A stretch of 16,783 nt of DNA, from assembly GCA_046733475.1 (NCBI GenBank), contig JBKPPF010000036.1:1-16783 (forward strand), read 5' to 3'. Positions 5,784 through 12,519 of the stretch are shown here, piece by piece; positions within the stretch are counted from its first letter, which is position 1, and each line of letters begins with the position of its first letter. Origin of the DNA: DATEOR01 sp046733475. GTDB taxonomy: Bacteria; Actinomycetota; Thermoleophilia; Gaiellales; Gaiellaceae. Below the pieces are notes generated by a model. It worked only from the letters and a program-made list of their open reading frames with translations, ran no database searches and was not told where the DNA came from. A program made the position numbers and the translations under genes.

Positions 5784-8348
5784 GTGTCACCCAAGACGCT
5801 GACAGGGGCCGAGCTCCAGCTCGACGACGGCCCCGCGCGCGATTCCGAGCTCTTCCTCGTCGACGGAAACAACCTCGCCTACCGCGCGTACTTCGCGCTG
5901 CCGGAGGAGCTCGCGACGAGCGAGGGCTTCCCGACGAACGCTCTCCTCGGGTTCACGAACATGCTCTTCAAGCTCCTCGCCGACTACCGGCCGAGGGGGG
6001 TCGCGGTCGCCTGGGATACCCGCGCCACCCACCGCAAGGAGCTCGATCCGGAGTACAAGGTCGACCGCCGGCCGATGCCGGACCTCCTTTCCGAGCAGTT
6101 CCCGCATTTCCGGCCGATCGTCGAGGCCTTCGGCTACCGCAACCTCGAGTTCGAGGGCTGGGAGGCCGACGACGTCATCGCCACGCTCGCCGCGCAGGCC
6201 GACGAAGCGGGAATCAAGACCACCGTCGTCTCGACCGACCGCGACGCGTTCCAGCTCGTGAGCGGCAACGTCTCCCTGATGATGACGCCGCGGGGGGTGG
6301 CGGACGTGCACGTGTACACGCCCGAGCGGGTCTTCGCGCGCTACGGCGTGACTCCCGAGCAAGTCCCCGACTTCATCGGGCTCAAGGGCGACACGTCCGA
6401 CAACATCCCGGGAGTCCCGGGCATCGGGGACAAGACAGCCGGCCAGCTGGTCGCGCAGTACGGCTCCCTCGAGGGCGTGCTCGAGCACGTTGACGAGCTC
6501 TCTCCTGCGCGCGGCCGCGCCCTGCGCGAGCACGCCGAGCAGGCGAGGTCGTCCAAGGAGCTCGCGACCATGCGCCGCGACCTGCAGCTCGACTGCGATC
6601 CCGCAGAGCTCGTCCTCAACCCGCCGGACCGCTCTCGTCTCAAGGAGATGTTCAGGCAGTACGAGTTCCGCAACCTGCTTCAGCGCGTGGACGTGATCGA
6701 CGAAGCGCTCCCAGCCGCGCCCATGAAGCTCGAAGGAGTCGCGGTCCCCTGGCGCGAGGGGGATGTGTCGCCACCGGCCGGGGAGGCGGGGATCGCGGTC
6801 GAGGACGGGCGCGTGGCGCTCGCCCAGGAGGAGGTCGTCGTCGCTGCGTGGACGCCGGACACCGCCTCCGCGCTTCGCGAGGCCGACCTCGTCGCCCATG
6901 ACGCCAAGCCACTCCGACTTGACGTCGTCGACGACACGCTCCTCATGGCGTACCTGATCGAGCCGGGCCGCGCGACGTACGCGCTCGACGACCTAGCCGC
7001 CGAGTACGGGATCGAGCTCCAGCCCGAGCCTCCCGCGAAGGAGGACACGGCGGCCCTCGTACGCCATGCCTCGGCGCCACTCCGCCTCGCCGGCCCGATG
7101 CGGCAGCGCATCTCGGAACGGAGCCTCGACCCGCTCTACCGCGAGATCGAGTTGCCCCTCACCGAGGTGCTCGCCGGGATGGAGGACGCGGGCGTCAAGA
7201 TCGACACGTATCGCATGGGTGAGATCACGGCACGTCTCGCCGACCAGCTCGAGGAGCTCGAAGCGAAAGCGCACGAGCTCGCCGGCGAGGAGTTCATGCT
7301 CGGCTCGACGCAGCAGGTGGCGCGCATTCTCTTCGAGGTGCTGGCCCTGACCGCGGGCCGCAAGGGCAAGACCGCCTACTCGACGGACTCACGCGTGCTC
7401 CGCTCGATCCGCGGCGAGCACGAGATCGTCCCGGTGATTGAAGAGTGGCGGGAGTACTCGAAGCTCCTCAACACGTATCTCGGCCCGCTGCCCGAGCTGA
7501 TCTCGCCCGACGACGGCCGCCTCCACACGACCTTCAACCAGGCCGTCGCCTCGACCGGACGGCTCTCGACGACGAATCCGAACCTGCAGGCCATCCCCAT
7601 CCGCACCGAGCTCGGGCGAGAGATCAGAAGCGCCTTCGTCGCCGAGCCCGGCCACCGGCTCGTCTCGGCGGATTATTCCCAGGTCGAGCTGCGCATCCTC
7701 GCCCATGTCTCCGGCGAGCCGAAGCTCCGCGAGGCCTTCGCCCAGGGCGAGGACATTCACGCGGCGACGGCTGCGGAGGTGCTCGGCAAGGAGCGCGCGG
7801 TGCTGACGAAGGACGAGCGCAACGTGGCCAAGATGGTGAACTTCGGGATCATCTACGGCATCTCCGCGTTCGGGCTCTCCCAGAACCTCGAGATTCCCCG
7901 GGAACAGGCCCAGGAGTACATCGACACGTACCTCGCCCGCTTCCCGCTCGTGCAGGACTTCATCCAGCGGACGATCGAGCGCTGCACGGAGGAGGGTTAC
8001 GCTACGAGCCTCTTCGGCCGCCGCCGACCCGTGCCGGAGCTCAAGGCCTCGAACCGCCAGACCCGCTCCCTGGGCGAACGTCTTGCCGTCAACTTCGTCA
8101 TGCAGGGCACGGCCGCCGACATCATCAAGAAGGCAATGGTCGCGATCCACACGCGGCTGCGCGAAGAAGGGCGCTCCTCGCGCCTCGTTCTCCAGGTCCA
8201 CGACGAGCTCCTCGTCGAGGCACCCGATGTCGAGATCTCGGCGATCAAGGACATCCTGCGCGAGGAGATGTGCGGCGCCTATCCGCTCGATCCCCCGCTC
8301 GCCGTCGACGTCGGGGTCGGCGACGACTGGAACGAAGCCAAGTCGTAG
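5784..8348 (+). CDS. polA: DNA polymerase I
   Basis: 854 residues, for Okazaki-fragment processing and repair synthesis. The N-terminal 5'-3' exonuclease (about 21-300) shows LFLVDGNNLAYRAYFALP, GWEADDVIATLA (125-136), VSTDRDAFQLV (149-159) and GLKGDTSDNIPGVPGIGDKTA (199-219). The middle domain (about 315-450) is a degenerate 3'-5' exonuclease: the first motif with DxE is not recognisable, and only remnants such as VAHDAKPLR and DDTLLMAYLIEP remain, so proofreading is probably lost, as in many actinobacterial and thermophilic enzymes. The polymerase domain has motif A LVSADYSQVELRILAHVSGE (626-645), motif B RNVAKMVNFGIIYGISAFG (679-697) and motif C LVLQVHDELLVEAP (801-814). The GTG start is supported by the -10 element. 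Length is normal for actinobacterial PolA, somewhat short of E. coli. Confidence 0.97.
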   Translation: MSPKTLTGAELQLDDGPARDSELFLVDGNNLAYRAYFALPEELATSEGFPTNALLGFTNMLFKLLADYRPRGVAVAWDTRATHRKELDPEYKVDRRPMPDLLSEQFPHFRPIVEAFGYRNLEFEGWEADDVIATLAAQADEAGIKTTVVSTDRDAFQLVSGNVSLMMTPRGVADVHVYTPERVFARYGVTPEQVPDFIGLKGDTSDNIPGVPGIGDKTAGQLVAQYGSLEGVLEHVDELSPARGRALREHAEQARSSKELATMRRDLQLDCDPAELVLNPPDRSRLKEMFRQYEFRNLLQRVDVIDEALPAAPMKLEGVAVPWREGDVSPPAGEAGIAVEDGRVALAQEEVVVAAWTPDTASALREADLVAHDAKPLRLDVVDDTLLMAYLIEPGRATYALDDLAAEYGIELQPEPPAKEDTAALVRHASAPLRLAGPMRQRISERSLDPLYREIELPLTEVLAGMEDAGVKIDTYRMGEITARLADQLEELEAKAHELAGEEFMLGSTQQVARILFEVLALTAGRKGKTAYSTDSRVLRSIRGEHEIVPVIEEWREYSKLLNTYLGPLPELISPDDGRLHTTFNQAVASTGRLSTTNPNLQAIPIRTELGREIRSAFVAEPGHRLVSADYSQVELRILAHVSGEPKLREAFAQGEDIHAATAAEVLGKERAVLTKDERNVAKMVNFGIIYGISAFGLSQNLEIPREQAQEYIDTYLARFPLVQDFIQRTIERCTEEGYATSLFGRRRPVPELKASNRQTRSLGERLAVNFVMQGTAADIIKKAMVAIHTRLREEGRSSRLVLQVHDELLVEAPDVEISAIKDILREEMCGAYPLDPPLAVDVGVGDDWNEAKS

Positions 8349-8359
8349 CTGGGTTTCGC

Positions 8360-8391
8360 CCGGGAGCCGTGCCTGAACGCACGGCTCCCGG
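8360..8391. terminator. hairpin between convergent polA and phosphoesterase gene
   Basis: A perfect 13-bp stem (8360-8372 with 8379-8391) has a 6-base CTGAAC loop and begins 11 bases after the polA stop. The opposing gene ends at 8404, so the hairpin can serve both directions. The following bases (CATTGTCGT) are only mildly T-rich. Confidence 0.8.
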
Positions 8392-8403
8392 CATTGTCGT
8401 CTG

Positions 8404-10638
8404 CTAGCCGGCGGAAGCCGCGAGGTCGTCGGCGCGCTGGATGAGCTCCTCGCATGCAGCGATCAGCGACTTCGCATGCCGTTGGCGAAGCGGCTGCTCC
8501 TCGAACGCCGCTCCCTCGAGCGCGTCACGTATCTCGGCCGCGAGAACATCGCGGTCGTCGGTCAGCTCATCGAGCTGGTCCTCGAGGTCCGTATAGACCA
8601 CATCGTCGCCCTCGAGAGCGGCAGTCGAGACGGCGATCGCGTCGAGCCCGACCTCGCCAAACGGAGCGTTGATCTGCTTGTAGACCGCTCCGAGCCTCTG
8701 CACCGTCTTCCGGTGTGCCCGCAGCGCCTGGGGCACCGCCTTGGCAGTGAGCAGGTCGGCGAGAACCCGCCCGTCGTGCGTGTAGTCGTCCTCGAGCCCG
8801 AGCAGGGACATCATCGTCGGGCGCAGGTCGGTGTGATCCGACCAGATCGCCCCGTCCTCACCGAGGTGCCGCACTCCGGGGCCGACGAAGCCGACCCAAG
8901 TCTTCGCCACTTCGGGGACGAGCCCGCCGTGGTTCCACGCGAAGCCAGGCTGCTCCTGGATGCACGGCGCCGTGCAGTCCGCGGCGCCTGCGAAGGCGAA
9001 GACGTCCGGATGGAGGAAGGACACGAGCGTGGGCGTCCTCAGTGGATCGCCGGTGATCATGTGCAGCGTCCTCATCCCAACCCGGTCGATCATCTGGTGG
9101 CTGAGTGGGCCGGTGTCGCCCGTATACGGATTCTCGAAGGTGACCGAGGCCAGGTCGTGTTCGAACTGGCGCGTCACGGCCGCGTCTCCGGCGGGGTTCC
9201 CATGGAGATAGACCGCCGGCGCCATGTCGCTGTGGACATCGAAGCCGGTCGTGTTCCCCGTTTGCGTCGCGATGAGGCCGCGCAGATTCGCGTTCACCTC
9301 GCCGACGTTGTCGGATGGACAGGTGGGGACCGCTGCTGTTGGGCAGGTCACGTGCTCCCATTGGCAGGCGGTCGTGACACCGTCGCAGCCCGGGTTCGCG
9401 GCCTGGCCTCCGGCGAAATGATCGCCCTCCTCAACCGTGATCACGAAGAGCGTGTTGTCCTTCGTAATCCCGTCGTGTGCGAGACGGTCGAAGAACTGAC
9501 CGAACGCCCGGTCGTACTCGTGGAGCTGATCCACGTAGCCCTGCTCGCCCGGGCCGTACGAGACGTGGATTTCTCCCGAGACGCCGTGGTTGTCGTGGGC
9601 GTCCGAGATGTACGCGTACGTGACCGGGATCCCCGCCTCCTGCATCGCCGCCACGTAGGCGAGCGAGTTGCGCGGGAACATCCCGTCGAAGCCGGGGAAG
9701 CCCACGTGTCCGGTCGCGTCCTGGATCACGTTCCCGTCCAGATCGGTCACCGGGCCGGAGCCGAGCTGCGGGGCCACGTACTTTGCGCCGAAGAGGCCGC
9801 TGAAGTCGTCATAGCCCCCGGGCTCATCAGGCAAGGCGTCCTCGACTCCGTTGTTTGCACTGGAGCAGCGGGGCGATGACTCGGAGCAGTGGACTGCGAT
9901 TCCGACGAAGTCCGCGAACGCCTGAGCGGGATTGGTCGCAACCTCGTTCGCCTCGTCCGAGCCGGGGCCGAAGACCTTGGGGACGTCGGGCCCGATGTTC
10001 TCGAGGACCGTGTTCGCAGTACCGACCATGCCGACGTCGCATCCGGCTCGGGTGTACGGGACCCACGGCGCAGGTGCGTTTTCCCCGGTCGGCGTCACCA
10101 TGTTGTAGGCGGTGTCCGTGGGCGTCGGCGTCGCCGGGTCGAAGATCCCATCGGTCCAGTAGGCGAAGGAAACGCCCGTGTTTGTCGTACCGTCGGGCTT
10201 GTAGTAGCGGAAGCTGTTCGAGACCGCTTGTCCGTGCCGATCGGGGTACACGCCAGTGATCGAGCTAAGGATGCCGCCGCCCGTGTGCGAGATGAGAATC
10301 GTGTGGTCGTTCGAGAGGAGCGTCCCGTTCTGCTTCATGAAGTTGAGCAGGTTCGGCATCTGCTCTAGGTCGGACGGGACGTCCGGACGGTCGCGAAAGA
10401 GATGCGTGTTGTCGAACTGGATGTAGATCACATGCCGGATGGGGCTCGAGCCGCCGGCACACGCCAGTTGGCCCAGTCCCTCGAGGCCTGCGGGCAGCGC
10501 TGCCGCCGGGGGAGTCGATGTCCGGGTTTGGGTGGGCTGAGCGCTCGGTCCGCTTCGCGATCCAGCCGTTGCTGTGACGCTCGCAAGCGCAGCGATCAAC
10601 CCCGCCGTGAGCACGATGAGAGCTCGCGTCCTCATCAT
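8404..10638 (-). CDS. secreted alkaline-phosphatase-superfamily hydrolase (phosphoesterase/sulfatase-like)
   Basis: 744 residues. MMRTRALIVLTAGLIAALAS with ATA-G near residue 25 is a Sec signal peptide, followed by a Pro/Thr-rich linker. Superfamily metal-site features appear in order: HVIYIQFDNTH (D76), SHTGGGILSSITGVYPDRHG with nucleophile candidate T119, YISDAHDNHG (about 344-351), VITVEEGDHFAGG (D406, H407) and WSDHTDLRPTMMSLLGL (H602). Cysteines are frequent (for example 200, 251, 258, 418, 425, 432, 440, 555, 559), suggesting disulfides outside the cell. A helical, charged tail (about 680-740) ends the protein. The substrate is unknown; phosphodiester, phosphomonoester and sulfate ester are all possible. 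The start is taken at the ATG five bases after AGGGGG; the upstream TTG and the next ATG are alternatives. It is last of three minus-strand genes inserted between polA and rpsA. Confidence 0.85.
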   Translation of the reverse strand: MMRTRALIVLTAGLIAALASVTATAGSRSGPSAQPTQTRTSTPPAAALPAGLEGLGQLACAGGSSPIRHVIYIQFDNTHLFRDRPDVPSDLEQMPNLLNFMKQNGTLLSNDHTILISHTGGGILSSITGVYPDRHGQAVSNSFRYYKPDGTTNTGVSFAYWTDGIFDPATPTPTDTAYNMVTPTGENAPAPWVPYTRAGCDVGMVGTANTVLENIGPDVPKVFGPGSDEANEVATNPAQAFADFVGIAVHCSESSPRCSSANNGVEDALPDEPGGYDDFSGLFGAKYVAPQLGSGPVTDLDGNVIQDATGHVGFPGFDGMFPRNSLAYVAAMQEAGIPVTYAYISDAHDNHGVSGEIHVSYGPGEQGYVDQLHEYDRAFGQFFDRLAHDGITKDNTLFVITVEEGDHFAGGQAANPGCDGVTTACQWEHVTCPTAAVPTCPSDNVGEVNANLRGLIATQTGNTTGFDVHSDMAPAVYLHGNPAGDAAVTRQFEHDLASVTFENPYTGDTGPLSHQMIDRVGMRTLHMITGDPLRTPTLVSFLHPDVFAFAGAADCTAPCIQEQPGFAWNHGGLVPEVAKTWVGFVGPGVRHLGEDGAIWSDHTDLRPTMMSLLGLEDDYTHDGRVLADLLTAKAVPQALRAHRKTVQRLGAVYKQINAPFGEVGLDAIAVSTAALEGDDVVYTDLEDQLDELTDDRDVLAAEIRDALEGAAFEEQPLRQRHAKSLIAACEELIQRADDLAASAG

Positions 10639-10643
10639 CAATA

Positions 10644-10672
10644 CCCCCTGAGTCGGTGTCGCGGCGACTGTA
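10644..10672 (-). promoter_or_regulatory. candidate -10 and Shine-Dalgarno of the phosphoesterase gene
   Basis: On the minus strand CAGGGGG (10644-10650) is a clear ribosome site. TACAGT (10667-10672) fits a -10 element, with a weak -35-like TGGCGA 17 bases upstream (10690-10695). The 131-base gap to the upstream sco gene also holds an imperfect hairpin around 10710-10735 (CCAGG/CCTGG core), too weak to call a terminator. Confidence 0.4.
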
Positions 10673-10769
10673 TGTCATGCTCTTGGGGATCGCCAGGAAC
10701 CCACAGGATCGTCTCCAGGCGGTCACCTGGCGACCTCCAGATCGATGCCGGCAGCGGGCTGCGCGCCCT

Positions 10770-11393
10770 CTACGAGAGAAGAAGCCGGACGTCGTGGAGT
10801 ACGTCCTTCGCCTTCACCTTCGAGTCGTAGACGACGCGACCCTCGCCGGCCTGGTCGACCAGCATCGTGTAGGCGGTGTGGTCGACGAGTTCGGGATTGC
10901 TCGCAACCGCCGCGACGTCATAGTCCTTCCAGACTTCCGTGAGCTCCTGGCGCGAGCCGATCAGGTATCGGAACTCGGGCAGCAGGTGGTGGGCCTTCGC
11001 ATACGCGTCCACCGACTTCGGCGTATCGCCCTCGGGATCGACGCTGACAGCGAGCACGCGCACCTCGTCGCGCTTCGCGCCGACCATGTCCAGAGCCTGG
11101 TTCAGGTTCTCCGTGATGAGAGGGCAGACATCCGGGCAGTTGGTGTAGAGGAAGGTGAGGAGAACGAGCTTGCCGCGTTGGTCGGCCATGCTCACCTGCT
11201 TGCCCGACTGGTCCGTGAGCGTGAAGTCCGGAGCCGGCTTCGGCGGATTCAGCTCCCCACCCGCGAAGCGCCCGGTACCGCCGGACACTGTGAGGGACCC
11301 TGCGGTCCCCTGCTCGTGGCTGTGCCCGGTGCCGCCGCAGGCCGAGGCGGCGAGCGCGGCCAGCAGAACGACGAGGAGAAGGCCGCATCTCAT
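10770..11393 (-). CDS. Sco1/SenC-family copper chaperone lipoprotein
   Basis: 207 residues with a thioredoxin-like fold that delivers copper to the CuA site of cytochrome c oxidase at the outer face of the membrane. Copper ligands of the family are present: C86 and C90 in YTNCPDVCP and H172 in VDHTAYTMLVD. APDFTLTDQSGKQV (54-67) and AVSVDPEGDTP (115-125) are typical strands and loops. The N-terminus is a hydrophobic signal ending at a likely lipid-modified C19 (LAASAC, with A at -3, a non-ideal lipobox). A short HSH motif (24-26) follows, which could bind metal. The ATG at 11393 has no strong Shine-Dalgarno; a longer upstream reading frame exists but runs into the neighbouring gene in a wrong frame. 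No oxidase subunit genes are in the window. Confidence 0.93.
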   Translation of the reverse strand: MRCGLLLVVLLAALAASACGGTGHSHEQGTAGSLTVSGGTGRFAGGELNPPKPAPDFTLTDQSGKQVSMADQRGKLVLLTFLYTNCPDVCPLITENLNQALDMVGAKRDEVRVLAVSVDPEGDTPKSVDAYAKAHHLLPEFRYLIGSRQELTEVWKDYDVAAVASNPELVDHTAYTMLVDQAGEGRVVYDSKVKAKDVLHDVRLLLS

Positions 11394-11400
11394 CGTCCCG

Positions 11401-11406
11401 AAGATA
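11401..11406 (-). promoter_or_regulatory. -10-like hexamer before the sco gene
   Basis: Minus-strand TATCTT ends seven bases before the ATG, the spacing expected for a leaderless transcript. It lies in the 47-base gap after the upstream propeller gene, so sco could have its own promoter in addition to read-through. Confidence 0.45.
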
Positions 11407-11440
11407 GCGGGTACGTTCCGCTTCGGATTGTCGGAACCGT

Positions 11441-12490
11441 TCAGTCCGGCCGCCAGGCGAGCGCCGCTGCGCCGACCGGCCAGGTGACTCTGCGGCGCGA
11501 CCCGACCACGCGGTGGAACTGGGTCTCGACACCGTTCGACGTCACGACCCATCTGCCGTCGGGCGACCAGGCGGCCGTGTCCCCTTGGAACGAGCGGTTG
11601 GTGACGTGGGACTGGCAGCCGAGATCGGTCAGCTGGACGATCTGGGCCAGGGGAAAGAGCGCCGCGCAGTTGTCGTTGCTGAAGATCGGCGTGATTCCCT
11701 GGAAGCTCGGCGTGAGCTCCGTCGTGCTCGTGAGCGAGCTCCCGTCCCAGCGCTCGATTCGCTTCCCGTCGACGACGACCGCGAGCGACCCGTCGAGCCC
11801 GAACTTCGCATACGTGACGCCGCCGTCCGCTGTGAAGACTGGACGGTCGCCGACGAGGACCTTGTTTCCGACCGCGTAGGCGACCTCGTCGTCCCGCGTG
11901 TAGCCGACAGGACAGCGAGGGAGCCGGGCCGCCGGGCCGCCGACCTCGAGGTCGAAACCGGTGCGCCGGCGGCCGCACCAGGCGATATGCCGCCCGTCCG
12001 GGCTCCACACGATGACCCCGAAGAGGGCCCGGTAGCCCCCGAGCTCGAGGTTCGGGTTGGCGAGGTCGGCGATCCGGAACGGCTGCAGGCCGTCCGCGGA
12101 CGAAGGCCCGAGCCCGTAGGCGAGCCGCGGCCCGACCGGCGGTGCCCACATCTGGCAGCCGACGTACCGCGCGAGCGGGCGCTCGCGCCCGCCGGCGAGG
12201 CCGATCTGCCGGACGTCGCACGTTTGGGCGTCCGCAAGCGTCAGGGTCCCTTCGAGCTCTCCCTCCGGCCACCCGGGCGGCGCCTCCGGCTGCGGCTGGG
12301 GGCCGGAAACACGTGACGGGGTCGTCTGAACCGGGATCGTGGGCGTCGGCTGGATCGCTGTCTCGGCGCCCACGGTCGGCGAAGGCCGCTCCGAGCGAGG
12401 CTTGCCGCGGATCGCATCGGCGAGGGCGAAGCCGCCGATGACGACCACGGCGCCGATGACGACGAGTGTCAGAAGGTCTCTGAGCTTCAA
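11441..12490 (-). CDS. membrane-anchored beta-propeller-like protein of unknown function
   Basis: 349 residues, not assignable to a named family. A short basic N-terminus (MKLRD) is followed by one membrane segment (about 6-25). A Pro/Thr-rich linker (31-75) then leads to an extracytoplasmic domain. That domain carries repeated blades in the TolB/WD40-like style: VWSPDGRHIAW (161-171), AYAKFGLDG-type strands and AWSPDGRWVVTSNG (307-320). Six cysteines in the domain (91, 112, 172, 193, 275, 292) suggest disulfides. The start is a TTG at 12490, 29 bases from the divergent rpsA start; no Shine-Dalgarno is visible and a later start inside the membrane segment is possible. It is upstream of sco in the same direction, so a shared envelope role is conceivable but unproven. 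Confidence 0.75.
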   Translation of the reverse strand: MKLRDLLTLVVIGAVVVIGGFALADAIRGKPRSERPSPTVGAETAIQPTPTIPVQTTPSRVSGPQPQPEAPPGWPEGELEGTLTLADAQTCDVRQIGLAGGRERPLARYVGCQMWAPPVGPRLAYGLGPSSADGLQPFRIADLANPNLELGGYRALFGVIVWSPDGRHIAWCGRRRTGFDLEVGGPAARLPRCPVGYTRDDEVAYAVGNKVLVGDRPVFTADGGVTYAKFGLDGSLAVVVDGKRIERWDGSSLTSTTELTPSFQGITPIFSNDNCAALFPLAQIVQLTDLGCQSHVTNRSFQGDTAAWSPDGRWVVTSNGVETQFHRVVGSRRRVTWPVGAAALAWRPD

Positions 12491-12501
12491 GATATGCCAG
12501 C

Positions 12502-12507
12502 TATAAT
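12502..12507 (+). promoter_or_regulatory. -10 element of rpsA (perfect TATAAT)
   Basis: TATAAT lies 12 bases before the rpsA ATG, in the 29-base gap shared with the divergent TTG-start gene. Transcription would begin about five bases before the ATG, so the mRNA is nearly leaderless and there is no Shine-Dalgarno. No good -35 is seen; the position falls inside the divergent gene. Confidence 0.65.
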
Positions 12508-12519
12508 GCGCGCTTTCTC

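Noticed and set aside
5572..5790. Minus-strand 72-codon frame across the livF-polA gap
   Set aside because: No ribosome site or family likeness; it runs across the palindromes and GC-rich intergenic DNA and looks like chance.
8476..9879. 467-codon plus-strand open frame opposite the phosphoesterase gene
   Set aside because: Translation is rich in Arg, Val and Gly with no recognisable motif, while the minus-strand frame has a signal peptide and superfamily active-site motifs. It is a high-GC shadow.
10710..10735. Imperfect hairpin with CCAGG/CCTGG core between sco and the phosphoesterase gene
   Set aside because: The stem is short, with a mismatch and no T run in the direction of transcription, so a terminator call is not supported.
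10770..12272. A single 500-codon minus-strand protein covering sco and part of the propeller gene
   Set aside because: The upstream part is out of frame with the propeller gene, and the Sco1 protein has its own ATG followed by a signal sequence at 11393. The long frame is an artefact of few stops at high GC.
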